Origin: Rosa chinensis
Taxonomy: Eukaryota > Streptophyta > Magnoliopsida > Rosales > Rosaceae
Reading direction: 5' to 3'
Assembly: GCF_002994745.2 (NCBI RefSeq)
Contig: NC_037094.1
Span: 9,634,501-9,698,500, forward strand
DNA: 64,000 bases
In this document: piece after piece, positions 43,158 to 55,701 of the stretch
How positions within the stretch are numbered: the stretch's first letter is position 1
Layout of the letters: each line of letters begins with the position of its first letter
Made by a program: the position numbers and the translations under genes
Notes under the pieces: model-generated
What the model was told of the DNA's origin: nothing
Databases searched by the model: none
What the model saw: only the letters and a program-made list of their open reading frames with translations

Positions 43158-43399
43158 AGCTCTTCTTAGTCAAAGATAAAACTCAAATATTACAAAACAC
43201 TACACCAACTCCCAATATCAAAACTATCTATAACCAAAAGCAAAAATTCAATCTTTTTTTTTTTTAATCAAAGGCAGATATGAAAAACCCTAGAACTCGT
43301 TTTTTCAGGGAGCCGTGAGAAATTCACAGGTATCGGAAGGCCTTACCGGAATCGAGATATGAGACCGCCGATTAGAAAAGCTCAGGATCTATTCGAACA

Positions 43400-45681
43400 C
43401 CGATGAGAAGAAATCTTTCTTCTTCACTTCGCGCCGTTATGATGGTTTTGGGAGCTGGCGGGTGAATATATAGGTTTTGGTGTCGGTTGGAATTTACATG
43501 TATTTTGCTGTCATATAGTACTTTTCTTAACCGTCAAGGAATGGGATTTTCTGTTTGGGCCTACCTGTGGCCCAATTTGTGTTGTCAAGGAATCCTAGTT
43601 GGTGAGGTTATAGACGGCAGAAAATTTAGAATACCAACGTGCACTTGCACTAACATGAATAGATGATTAAATTACACCAAATACATTTCTTGATTATTAA
43701 AAAAAAGTTTGATTATAAATATTAAAGGTTTGAGATCACCTTATAATGATCACTTGCACTGTCAGTGTGTATGTAGAAAAAATTCTAGTTGTGAAATTCT
43801 ATAGATTGGATAACCGTATATCACTTCAAAAATAATAAAGTTGTAAACAATAATTGATAAAATTTGAGCATTTCGATTACTAATTGATTTTGGGTTGAAT
43901 GTATAGATGCTTGTTGTGATATTCAACGACATTATGGGGCTCGTGTATAACATGTATGTATCTAGTCATCTGTTGAGAGGGGGTGTTGGAGAAGTGTGTA
44001 ACAAATCTTGCAAATGTAAAGCTTGAGATCTCTTTTGTAATGAAACTTAAATAACTCACACATTAAGAAATTATCAAAACGCTAAAAGCATGCTGCTCTG
44101 CTTTATATGTTTGGTTACTCTTCCATCCTTCTATACTTGTTTAGCGAGAATTTGAGGTTGGGTTCCTAATAATGTCCATGCCATTTTGAATTTTCTTAAC
44201 TTCTTTCTATTTGGACCGCCTCATAATTTCATATAATCTCACGGATTGAGCTCCTCTGCAGTGAATATCTCTCTGAAGTTATGAATTTCATAAAATCATA
44301 GCCATTGAGATATTCCAATGGTTAGATCATCGCCACATCAGCTTGTCCCATATTTTGGGCTTTTTTTCCTTTCAAACTGATCTACATCTACCCGATTGGA
44401 CAAAAAAAAAACCCATAGTTTTCCATTCAAAGTTTCAAACCACAATGTATAAGATCTAGAATCCTTCAAGAACATTAAGATATAAATCAGAAAGCTTAAT
44501 TTTCAGATTATGGGGAACTCAAACTCAGAGAACTTATAAGCATCTATCTTTTCTTTGTATTTCCCCATTTGCTTCATTCTTAGAAAGCTTGGCTTTCTTC
44601 GAATTTCAATTCATTCGTCAAGCTCTGGTATCCAATTTGATTAAAACCCAGATTGAAATCATGGTGGAAGAAAGTGGCAGCAAGGTTTTGACAGATACCC
44701 GGTCACCGAAGAATGGTTATCAGTTATCACAAACAAGGGAGCCTGTTCCATTAGCACTGAATAAGTAAGAGAGGTTAAGGGATTTTATGGAAGATGACCA
44801 TTTCAAAGTTGGAGCAGATCCCTTCACAATTATTAGAAAGACTGGGGTGCTTGGTGCAGCTACTTTGCCTTTGTGTATGGCTAGTTCTTCAACTGAATCT
44901 GATTGTATTTATGTTTTCTGGTAACCATGGGGGAGTTTTCATGGAAGCACAGAGAAAGAGTAACAAGCCACGCATAGGATAAAGACCGTACGTGAAGGGG
45001 TTCAATTTTTTTTTTTTTTGCTCGAGTTAACGGGGTTTAGAAAAGAAAAGAAAAACTAATAATTTTTAGAACGATTAGACAGAGAATTCAGATTTTACAG
45101 AGAATTCAGATTTTATGAAATTGAAGTAAATTTACAGACTTCTCACTTTAGAGAAGCCGGATCCTAATATCACATACATCAAAATTATAAAATTTTAACT
45201 CTAAATATATTCTCGCTAACAAAAGTTGTTTGATAAAATATCTCTAAGCTTCATCAAATTCCCATAAAAACCACAAATACTGTTAGCTAGTTAAGCATGT
45301 GCATGCAACACATTATCAACAGCATCGGAGTTAAATACTCCTACGGTCCTATCCAAAGGAATGATAAAACTTTTTTGATGATATCAAAATCATCAATACA
45401 CCAATCCTCTATATTCTAATTGTCTCAACCCCCTAGGCAGGCACAAAATTCAAGGCACCGCCACCCCTTATCTCCTCCTCCGTGATTTAATCACTTGCAT
45501 CACATCCCTCATCACCTTACGCACATAACGCCATGCACCGAAACCATTCAGCCCATGACGATAGTACTCTTCGCCCCTATCCACTGCTTCACATACGCCT
45601 CTATATATCTGATTATACCATTCCTCATTTCCACTATTCCATAACAAGCATAGCATAGATTCTTAGAGGGGAAAGGAAAAC
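43400..45681. other. Intergenic with one small gene-like fragment
   Basis: AT-rich spacer. At 44660-44775 (+) a frame opens with MVEESGSKVLTDTRSPKNGY and ends at a TAA. After that stop the same frame goes on with a gene-like RLRDFMEDDHFKVGADPFT (about 44780-44835), so this looks like a piece of a real gene broken by a stop codon. The parent family is not recognised. A few T-runs and no other features. Confidence 0.3.
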
Positions 45682-48318
45682 ATGATGGGAGTTGGCTCGT
45701 ACGGGTACCCTGCACCAGCGACGAACATGAACACTGGTGCAAGAGGGGGCTACGAAGCCCCCGATGGAGTTGAAATTCGGGGACGGTATGACCAAGAGTA
45801 TGTGAAGATTCTGAGCAAGGAGGCTTTGCAGTTCGTGGTGGAGTTGCAGAGGGAGTTCAGGAACAGGATTAAGTATGCATTGGAGTGTAGGAAGGAAGCT
45901 AAGAGGAGATACAATGAGGGTGGTCTACCCGGGTTTGACCCCGCCACGCAGTTCATAAGGGAAGGGGATTGGGTTTGTGCACCGGTCCCGAAAGCGGTGG
46001 CTGATCGGAGGGTGGAGATTACAGGACCTGTGGAGAGGAAGATGGTCATCAATGCTCTCAATTCTGGAGCAAAAGTTTTCATGGTGAGAAATTAATGATC
46101 AGTTTTAACTTTGGTACACATATACATGTTAATCTCTATAGGTGTCACGCCTTGCTGAGGTGTTTCAGCCTGCACAAAATGACAGGCATAGTAAAATTTC
46201 AATAATAATTTAGATATTTATTCGTCATCTACGAAAATATTAGATGTTTATGTTATACTCTTTTAACACATTTTAGAAGTTCTATCAATATTTTATTATA
46301 TATATATCTTCAAACACTAGACTTTTTTTTTTTTTTTTAACTCTAGACTGACTACTCGATAGTTAATACTTTTGAAGAATTTCTTAAAAATCATACCGTT
46401 TTTACCGACTATATCTATTTCCTGTAAGACCACCTAGCTAGAGAAGTGAATATGTTAGTACGACATGAAGCGACTTTTTTTTATTTGGTTAGGCTGATTT
46501 TGAAGATGCACTTTCACCAAGCTGGGAGAATCTAATAAGAGGCCAAGTGAACCTGAAAGATGCTGTTGATGGGAGCATAACTTTCCATGATAAGGCCAGA
46601 AACAGAGTCTACAAGCTCAACGATCACAACATAGCCAAGCTTTTTGTGCGTCCAAGAGGTTGGCACTTGCCTGAGGCTCATATTCTCATTGATGGTGAGC
46701 CTGCAACTGGTTGCCTTGTCGACTTTGGTCTCTACTTCTACCACAACTATGCAGCATTCCGCCGCACCCAAGGTGAAGGGTCTGGACCTTTCTTCTACCT
46801 CCCTAAAATGGAGCATTCAAGGTAAGGAATATTCATTATTTATACTTGTTTGTTCACAGTTCAAACAGAGTTCTCCAATTGATAATGGAAGACTGACACA
46901 AGCTGCACAATTTTGGCTGCAGGGAAGCGAAGATATGGAATTGTGTGTTCGAGAAGGCAGAGAAGATGGTAGGGATAGAGAGAGGAAGCATCAGAGCCAC
47001 TGTTCTGATCGAAACACTTCCAGCTGTGTTTCAAATGGATGAAATCCTGTATGAGCTTAGGGATCACTCTGTTGGTTTGAACTGTGGAAGATGGGATTAC
47101 ATTTTCAGCTATGTCAAGACCTTCCAGGCTCACCCTGACCGCCTATTGCCTGACCGGGTTCTAGTTGGCATGAATCAACATTTCATGAGGAGTTACTCTG
47201 ATCTCCTCATCAGGACCTGCCATAGGCGCGGTGCCCACGCCATGGGAGGCATGGTATGTGATTCTTGATCTCCATTATTTGTGTATGCCTAGCTATAAGC
47301 ATTTCTGTCACACATATATAGCATCATTATGCAGTCATACACAGGCTCTTTGCATTTCATACCGGTCATAATGGCCTAAAAGTCTTTATTCCCTAGCTAA
47401 TCGAATGATATGGAATTACAAAGTAATGCTCCCTTGCGAAACAACCCAGTATGTTAAGTTGTTAGACTAAGGATCCAGACCATAAATTCAAGAAACAGCC
47501 ATGGATATGCAGAACCATATACAAGCTTTGTGCATCTCTTGTAGTCGTACACACATATGGGACTAGCTAGTTCTTTCTTGGCTATATGAAGTTTTGTTGT
47601 TTGAAATGTTGAATACATGAGTATTAATGAAGGATGTTTATTTTGAATTGATGAGCAGGCAGCTCAGATTCCAATTAGAGATGATCCAGTAGCAAATGAA
47701 GCAGCATTGGATTTGGTGAGGAAGGACAAGCTAAGAGAAGTGAAAGCAGGACATGATGGAACTTGGGCAGCACATCCAGGACTAATCCCAGCCTGCATGG
47801 AAATCTTCACAAACAACATGGGCCGCAACACCCCCAACCAAATCCAAACCATGAGGCGAGAACATGCATCCTCCATAACCGAAGAAGACCTCTTGCAGAG
47901 GCCTAGAGGAGTCCGAACCCTGGAGGGTCTCCGGCTGAACACCCGGGTGGGGATCCAGTACCTGGCAGCATGGCTAACCGGAGCTGGTTCGGTGCCACTT
48001 TACAATCTCATGGAAGATGCTGCAACAGCTGAGATAAGCAGGGTTCAGAACTGGCAGTGGATCAAGTATGGAGTGGAGTTGGATGGGGATGGACTTGGAG
48101 TGAGAGTGGGGAAGGAACTGTTTGGGAGAGTGGTGGAAGACGAAATGGAGAGGATTGAAAGAGAGGTTGGGAAGGACAAATTTAAGAAGGGAATGTACAG
48201 AGAGGCTTGCAAGATGTTCGCAAGGCAATGCACAGCGCAAACTCTAGACGATTTTCTGACTCTCGACGCTTATAATCATATCGTCTTGCACCACCCCAAG
48301 GCATCATCCAGGCTCTAA
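45682..48318 (+). CDS. MLS: Malate synthase, glyoxysomal/peroxisomal
   Basis: Four exons, 45682-46083, 46493-46821, 46923-47253 and 47659-48318, join in frame to 573 residues, the usual plant length. The enzyme condenses glyoxylate with acetyl-CoA to malate, the second unique step of the glyoxylate cycle that turns stored lipid into sugar in seedlings and senescing tissue. Visible support: the malate synthase signature [16 protein letters not shown] (290-305), the preceding [15 protein letters not shown] strand with a substrate/Mg-site Glu, [11 protein letters not shown], and the C-terminal tripeptide SRL, a peroxisomal targeting signal. The start is one of two adjacent ATGs (45682 or 45685). 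All introns are GT-AG. No damage is seen. Confidence 0.97.
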
Positions 48319-49512
48319 ATGCACCTCATCAACATCATCATCATCATCTAGTTTTACCTCTGTTGTTGTTGTCAAATCAATAATGTACTCTCTCTTCAAT
48401 AACTGGATCGACTTTCAGTTATTACATAATGGAAGATATATCATATGGATACATATGAATTCCTGTTGTTATGTGCTATGATTGAATATAACATATGATC
48501 AATGATATTGATATTTTCATATTATCAATGTTTTTAATTACATCATTATTGCTTCAGTTACTGGAAAATAAAAACAAATTTTTTTTGAATGGTTCTAACT
48601 TGAGAAGATTCTGTTCCTGAACGAAAAAATATATTCTTTGCTGTAAGCTTGTGGTATTGGTAAACTGTCCTAATGATAAGAATCAAGTTTTCTGGTTGAA
48701 TAAGGACTCCTAATCACATCCCTAGTCATCCTAGGTTTATTATTATCCCAGTAGCTTATGGCTTGTGATGGACAGAATCTCTGTGCCTTGCAGATCACGT
48801 CCAAAACTTCTAGTTGATTCCAGTCTTAGAAGCGAAGTCCACATGCTGCCTAAGTTTAGTTTTTCGTAAATCTCTCTAAGTATGAGGTTTTCCACAAATT
48901 TGAAGATGGTATCAGAGATATTTATCGTTGGCAACCCTTACCCTCAGTTTCAACTAGTACTGCTAGATCTACAGATAGCACTTATCCTTAGTTTGCAATT
49001 CAGATTTCAGATTTCAAGAATAAATAATAAAACCAAAATTCCGCTTAGACCATTGTTGAGCTAGCTAGCCTTGTTTTTTCCCACTGGTATTAGAGATTTC
49101 TGTGGAAGAAACAAAAGAAAAGAAAAATGTGAAGTACTATTTGTACATGCAATTTAAGAAGCACGTTAATTAACAGGTTGAACCTTAACATGGTCGATGA
49201 GCAAAAGGAGCCTCCTGACTTGGAACTAGTGGCAGCAGATTTTCTCAAGGAGGGTCTCCCCACTGGAATGGGTGCATTTTTACAAGATTCTAGTAAGAGT
49301 AAACCGTCGTACATGGTTTGGGGAGAGAGAATTAGGAAGAGGTGGCCTACACAGCCAAAGGACTAGTGGGTTGCTTGCGCGCTACTAATGGCACTCTGCA
49401 ACGTCAAGAGATACCGTACTGCACTTTCTGAATGATAGGCTTCCATCTCCGGATCAGTATCAGTATCTCTTTTGCGGAAAAGTTTGACATGCATGCAGGG
49501 TAAAGCTATTGG
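48319..49512. other. Downstream of malate synthase; small unrecognised fragment
   Basis: AT-rich spacer. At about 49178-49366 (+) a 62-codon frame ending SKSKPSYMVWGERIRKRWPTQPKD looks protein-like, but I recognise no family. It has no clear neighbours or splice signals, so it is at most a gene remnant. Confidence 0.3.
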
Positions 49513-49967
49513 GAAAATTTTACAATGTGTTAATATTTGACATGCATACAATTACTTTAAAAATAGTAAAATTAATCCTCAAAATAATAATATTAGTCCA
49601 CAAAGTGGTAACATGAAGTGGTAAATAAGTTATAGTATTTTAATATTTCTCATACATCAAATATTTTTATCACTTTAAGGACTCGTGTTACCACTTTGAA
49701 GACTAATATTACTATTTTCAGGACTCACACGGTAAACTAAATTTTTTTACCACTTTAAGGACTTATGTTATCAATTTGAGGACTAATATTACTATTTTGA
49801 GGACTCATATGGTAACTAAGAAAATTTACCACTTTAATGACTCATGTTACCACTTTGAGGACTAATATTACTATTTTGAGAACTAATATTACTATTTTGA
49901 TGACCAATTTTACCACTTTTAAGGCAGTTGTATGCATGTTATACGTTAACACATTGTAGAATTTCTC
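49513..49967. mobile_element. MITE-like element, about 455 bp, built of internal short repeats
   Basis: The ends are inverted copies of about 36 bp: 'gaaaattttacaatgtgtta...gacatgcatacaa' on the left and the complement of 'ttgtatgcatgttata..ttaacacattgtagaatttc' on the right. The interior is a degenerate tandem array of 'ggactcatgttaccactttga' and 'ggactaatattactatttt' units. A truncated relative lies at 50830-50945. Confidence 0.65.
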
Positions 49968-50979
49968 ATGCAAGTGACAACAAGTTCTGTCTCGATCATT
50001 TTGTCTGGAGAAATTAATGGTACTTCATGGTCATAAGGTGCAGCAACATTTGATCGATGTAAAATTTAAAGATGATGCTCCCAGTGATCATGGAGGAGGC
50101 CGGAGGGAAACACTTCTACCACGAAAATCCACTGTGTTATTATCAATTTGACGATATTGATTCATGGTTGTCAAATCTACGTCGATTCAAGGAGAACTAC
50201 AAAATTCCAAGGCTTTATGATTATCACATATTCCACTATTCCAGGATGCTTTTGTCATGTACATTTGCTCTCTTTCTCCCTCTTCCTGTTTTTTTTTCAG
50301 TGATTTGAGCATATATCAACTGTTCTCATGCATTCTTTTTCATCCTTTTCTTTTCTATTACTTTCTAGTGATTTGTTGGTTTTTACTTTAATCCATCACG
50401 ACTTTCGCCTGCATTTGCTCGACTATATCGATCAATTCGGTAGATATATTCTGTTATTTAATTATTTAGTTTTTTTTGTCTCAGGTCCGCGGAACCTAAG
50501 AGTGAGCGTAACCATGAGCAAAAGCTTGATTTAGATTTCATGCATGGAATAGCAAATTATGATTAGGTAGATTTGATTCTCTATGTGTGGATTGTCCAGG
50601 GTTGGGAGGGGTGAGATAAGGCATCTGCAATCAACGACCTTTGTTGATCATCAAATCTAGATGTTGTTGTTGTTGTTGTTGTTGCCAATGACAATGGAGG
50701 CAAAATGTAAGCTTTTACAACAAGAGTCCACGGTTTATCCATTGAGTTTGACGATATTCCTACAAGGTTGCAATTCTTCATCTGTTCAATGACCAGGCGC
50801 TTTCAAAGCTTTATGATCACTGGTAAAGCTATGGTATGTTAACATTTCTCATACGTGTTATATTTCATGTGATATTTATCACTTTAAGCATTCATGTTAC
50901 CATTTTAAGGACTCATGTGGTAACTAGAAAAAATTCTCATTTTACCCTCGTTAAAATAAAGTAGGTAACTAGAAAAAAG
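49968..50979. other. Intergenic with unrecognised protein-like fragment and partial MITE copy
   Basis: At 50072-50245 (+) a frame reads as a protein-like piece (KHFYHENPLCYYQFDDIDSW...FKENYKIPRLYDYH). A related stretch at about 50720-50815 ('tttgacgatatt', 'caaagctttatgat') suggests a local duplication, but the family is unknown. A (TTG)n run lies at about 50662-50684. 50830-50945 is a partial copy of the MITE at 49513 and is the site of the hAT insertion. Confidence 0.35.
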
Positions 50980-53189
50980 TAGGGCTGGCAAATTCTACCG
51001 ATCCAAACCAACCAACCGATTACCACCCGAACCAACAATGTTGGTAACCAACTATGTCGGTTACCGAGACTTTGGTACGGTAGTACCGAACCGATTTCCA
51101 CATAATGGTACGGTACTGGTACTGATTTTTAGATAAATACAATATACCGTACCGTACCGTATATTATAGAGTACAAAACCTATTAACCTAATCCAGTTCC
51201 CTCACTCTTCCCCTCAGCCACTCTTTCCCTCGAGGCCTCGAAGGCTCGAACCCAGACATCTCCCGATCTCCGCCTCTCCGCGGCTCCGCCCTCTCTCTGC
51301 TTCTCGTTTCGATTCAAACCCAGAAATCTCCGCCTCTCCGCCCTCTCGACCTCTCCTTTGAAGTTCATTCGATTCAAACCCAGAACTCTCCGCCTCTGGA
51401 CCTCTCTTTTGAAGTTCGATTCGAATCAAACCCAGAAAATCTCGTGTCAATTCATTCGATTCATGTCCTTGTACTCTCTTATTGGTCAGTGTTGCTGCTC
51501 ATATCTTTATTTGACTCATGAAGATGCTAGTAATACGTTTCTTTTTTCTGGGTTTTTTGTGTTTTTTTGTCCCCTTTATACCAGTTTGATATCCAAAGAC
51601 TTAATCTTTTTGATTCAATTCTAGATTCAGGATTTGTTTTGTTTGATTCTGCTTGCCTGCTTGGTGGGTGTTGTGAATTGGAATACCCTTTTGGATTTTT
51701 GCTTGAGCACCCGGTTGTTTATGGATTCTCTAATAGTTTTACTAATTTTATGTGCTCTTTTTGCTGTTGGTTGTTTTAGGCTGATGGAGAAGGAGAGACG
51801 TGAGGAGCTCTCAGATGAGTGAAGCCTCAGCTCTGGGTATGTGCTTTTTTTTTTGTTGGTAAAGCTTGTTCTTTTATTTTTTTTCGTGAGTTCTAAACCT
51901 GTGAGTTGGGACTCTTTCTTAGTTTCTTAGTTTCTTTACCAATTTATTCTGGGTTTCATGGTTTCTTAGTTTCTTTACCAATTTGTGCTTGCAGGAACAG
52001 GAGGACGAGGACTAAGAAAGCAAAGTGACAGCACAACTGAAGGTATAATTCATATTATGCAAAGTGACTGTATGAATGTTCATCACTTGTATTTGACTTG
52101 AGAGTTTGTTACTGTAATTACTAATTTTCAGGTGTTGCTCCAATTTCAACAATTCAAGAGGTTTAGGTAATGAAAATGTTATATGTTATATGGTGAAAAT
52201 GGTTTGAAGTTTCAATTGTTATAAGCTTTCTGAATTTTTGTTTGTAAGAATTGTGAAGTTGTGAACTAAGAAGACATGTTTAATGTTTTTGTGAACTGTT
52301 TTATTGTGTTATTGTTTTCTGTTTTCTGTTTAGGGTATGGTTGGTTGCTATGTGGACTGTTATATATATGTTTGATGTTTGTTTGTTTCATTTCTTTCTT
52401 CTTCTTTTTTGTAGCTATGGGTACTCAAAGTGCTAACCTCAGTCAAGCTAGTAGCTCTAGCCCTTCAATCAGTTCTGCACCTAATATGACCAGTACTGAA
52501 GATGTATGATGAATGCATTTAGTTTGGGATGCATTCATGATATTGTTTTTAACCTCCTCTTTTGTTATTTTGCAGAGAATGCTTTTAATCAAGGAGTGGC
52601 GGGAACAATGACCAATACCAGCTCTACACAGTCACAAACTACTGCCTTGCTGCCCTCGCAGCCTACATCTTGAGCTTTCAGCTTTCTTGTTAATTGATTG
52701 AAATTGCAGAAACTACCTAAATTCTTCTTCATTGACTGAAGTGATGAATGATTGATGAGATGAACTGTGAATTGATGGGATGAATTATTGAACTGTGAAT
52801 TGATGAGATGAATTATTGAACTGTGAATTATTGAATTATAATTTGTATGAACTATGAAGTGATGAATGATTGATGAGATAAACTGAACTGATGAACTGAA
52901 GTTATGTAGGACAGGCTTTTTGCTTATTTTTCATTTGCTTATGGTTGGGCCTTTGTTTGGAAATTTCTGACAGGTTTGAGCCTTTACAATTTCAGTTGGG
53001 CCATAGCTGAAAGCTGGCCCAATCTTAAAGTCGGTTGGAGGCCCAACCAACCGATACCAACCGATACCGAGAAGTTGGTATACCGACTTTTGTGGCCGGT
53101 AATGGTAGCCTATTTTGTGTGCCAAGAGTGTCTAGTACGGTAGATGGTATTGGTCTTGAATGTCAGGTACCGAACAGAACCCACCCCTA
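50980..53189. mobile_element. hAT-type non-autonomous element, copy 2 (2.2 kb)
   Basis: The ends tagggctggc... and ...acccaccccta are inverted and are flanked by the 8-bp duplication GAAAAAAG (50972-50979 and 53190-53197). Subterminal 'ggtacggta'/'accgaacc' repeats match copy 1. The interior looks like the start of a transposase gene: a leader, splice-like borders and a short exon at 52417-52509 encoding MGTQSANLSQASSSSPSI..., the Ser/Thr-rich N-terminus usual for RICESLEEPER-type hAT transposases. The BED finger, catalytic core and dimerisation domain are missing. The element must therefore be mobilised in trans, if at all. Confidence 0.88.
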
Positions 53190-53197
53190 GAAAAAAG

Positions 53198-53818
53198 TAC
53201 TCATTAAGGTAAATAAGAGCATCTTTAGCAGACACTCTACTTTAACTCCTTATTTTGGAGAGCATGTTTAGTTTTTTATCTATTTTAACAGCTACACTGG
53301 ACTCATAAGTGGCTCTCCATTATAACTTTTAGCTATCTCGCTCCTAGATATAAAGAGGGAGATGAGACTCTATAATTTAAAACATTCATTTTAAGTTATT
53401 TCATGTAATTTATAACTGTATTTAAACTATTTAATCTTTATTTAAAAGATAATATAAACTCAAAATTAGATAAAATAGAGAGCACTGATAAAGACTTATT
53501 TCTAAAGTGGCTAGTCGAAATGAATTTTTAGCTATTTTGGCTAAAATTTGACCCAAAAAAAAATTTGATTAGCATTGCTTAAGTCCCTACATGTGTTGTG
53601 TAGGGCTAGTCAGGCTTTTTGCACGTGTATGCACTCAAAGTGCCTTGTTTGCTCTTGATAGGTGGCGAGCTCCATAATTCATCAAATGGTCACTACCACC
53701 TAGTGGCAGAGTGAAGCTAAGTGTTGTCGAATTTATTTTCCGGCGTAGGAAAGCTGTGCAATTGGTAATTATGCTACATTGTAATCGAGTTACATATAGA
53801 GTTTTATTTTCGTTATGT
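53198..53818. other. Intergenic, possible MITE fragment
   Basis: From about 53218 the sequence 'agagcatctttagcagacactc' resembles the end of small TIR elements, but no matching inverted partner was found. The rest shows no gene. Confidence 0.35.
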
Positions 53819-55696
53819 TGATAGGAGCATTTTAATGCGACGTTTTAACTGCATTTCCCTACATTTCTTACGTTATTTCCTTATTAAAACCCTGTTTAGG
53901 AAAGTTTCCATTCTTTGATTGGGAAAGTTCCTATTTGTAGAAAGTTTATATTTTTGTAGTTTCTATTTATCATTTTTAGTAAGTTTCCATTTTCAGTTTA
54001 GGAAAGTTGCCATTTTTCATTTTAGGAAAGTTTCTATTTTTCTTATTAGTTTCTATTTTTAGGACCTCCAAGCAAGTGGAAAATCTTGAGGAGGAAAATC
54101 AAAGTTGCAACCAAGTGGAAAATCTTGAGGAGGAAAATCAAAGTTGCAAGCAAGTGGAAAATCTTGAGGAGGAAAATCAAAGTTGCAACCAAGTGGAAAA
54201 TCTTGAGGAGGAAAATCAAAGTTGCAAGCAAGTGGAAAATCTTGAGAAGGAAAATCAAAGTTGCAACCAAGTGGAAAATCTTGAGGATGAAAATCAATTC
54301 AAGTTGAACAAGTGATAAACAAGTGGGAAGATATTTTTTACAAATTTGTCTAACATATCTAGCCTTTCATTTATGTTCATCTCCACCCTCCATTCATCAT
54401 TTTTTGGGCTATAAATACACTTCTCCTCTCACTCTCAAAATATCTTCCTTCATCCATTCCATCTTCTTTGTCTCACCATTTCCTTTCCATTTTCCCAACC
54501 AATTCCTTCATCCATCTCATCTTCTTTGTCTCTCCATTTCCTTTCCATTTTCCTTCTCCATTCTCTAGTTGCAAAGTTCTGCGTTTTCAAGCAAGGAGAG
54601 GAAGAAGAAGAAGGAGTCGTGAAGATCATATCCTCCATCATCCACCTTGAAGGCTTGCTTCCAAGATTCAAGATCCAACCATCTAGCTCTCCATCTCCAT
54701 CTCCCCTCACGGTGTAATTCATTCTTTTTCCTTGTAATGATCTTTTGTTTTCCTTGTTTGAATTCATATGAACTTGTTTCTAGTTAACAATAATGTTTAG
54801 GGCAAAGTTTAAGCCCAATTTCTATGTTTAAATAAAGTTTTCGAATTCTATAATTGTGATTCTAAGTTGCTTATGTGAGTTTGTTCGATTAAATTTGCTT
54901 TACAGAAAACTTTTATATGTTTATCTTATTTGGGTCGACACTTATAGGATTTGCATGTAATTGGTGCTAGGTTTAAGAACATGAAATCGACTTTTCGTTT
55001 TGTGTAACTTGAATCAAAAGTAGTAAAGGTTCTGGACAAGAATCGAATTTAATTGAAGAGCATTGCAATTAGGTGGACTTTTCCATAACTAAGTTGTACA
55101 CTTGAGTTGATAGCCTTTCTCTATGTCTAATGCATTGAACATGTCATGATTGACTAGCTTTCTAGGGCTTGATTGCATGTTTGATAGGATTAATCTAGGT
55201 GCTTTCGCTTAGGTTAATTAGCATTGAAAAGTAAAATATGGGAAATCATTTGCTTTCGAATGTTTCACATGATCAACTCCTCTCTCATGACTTGGAAGAA
55301 CAATTATAGGGTTTGAATCGAATTTGATTACATGGAATTAATTTTCATCTTTGTTCCTTATGTTTCACCCCTGTATATATGTTTTTACATTTTCTTTATT
55401 TTATTTATTTTAATTTTAATTTTAAGAATCCTAATCCCCCCCTTATTTGTGTTTACTTGTATATATTTATTCTTTATTTTATTTTTGTAAATAATACTTT
55501 ATTATTTTAATTCTTTATTTGTTGATACAATTGTATATATTTATATTCTTTATTTTATTTTTGTAAATAATACTTTTCTTTATTTGTTTCACAATTACAA
55601 GTGTACCCTCAATCCCCGGAATAGAACGATCCCTATTTGCTTATACTACTAACGATATTTTCAGGGTTAAATTGCGCGCTTGCTTTGAGCGCGTCA
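53819..55696 (+). mobile_element. Solo LTR of gypsy-type family 1 (1878 bp)
   Basis: Starts tgataggagcattttaatgc and ends gcgcgtca, flanked by the 5-bp duplication TATGT (53814-53818 and 55697-55701) with no internal region, hence a solo LTR. Order within the LTR: U3 with A/T-rich 'ggaaagtttc' repeats, then six 39-bp units (54072-54300), a TATA-like 'ctataaatac' near 54411 with a CT-rich start region, a block of diverged 'catttcctttccattttcc' repeats, and a long U5 with the 'gtgtaccctcaatccccggaatagaacgatcc' region near the end. It is homologous to 57065-58937 (inverted) along its full length, and to 23362-25623 in the R/U5 half. Confidence 0.92.
54072..54300 (+). repeat. 39-bp tandem repeat array (six units) in the LTR U3
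   Basis: 'gtggaaaatcttgag' recurs every 39 bp from 54076. Units alternate between 'gcaagcaag' and 'gcaaccaag' junctions, giving a 78-bp higher-order period. Because 39 is divisible by three, the array is open in several frames on both strands; one reads a 13-residue coiled-coil-like unit (QVENLEEENQSCN). It lies just before the TATA-like site, so a promoter/enhancer role is more plausible than coding. Confidence 0.9.
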
Positions 55697-55701
55697 TATG
55701 T

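Noticed and set aside
54072..54300. CRISPR-like array
   Set aside because: Head-to-tail identical units without unique spacers, in a plant LTR.
54086..54307. Lysine-rich and Leu/Phe-rich ORFs over the 39-bp array
   Set aside because: They are frames of one tandem repeat whose unit is divisible by three, so all frames stay open. No start context or conserved protein.
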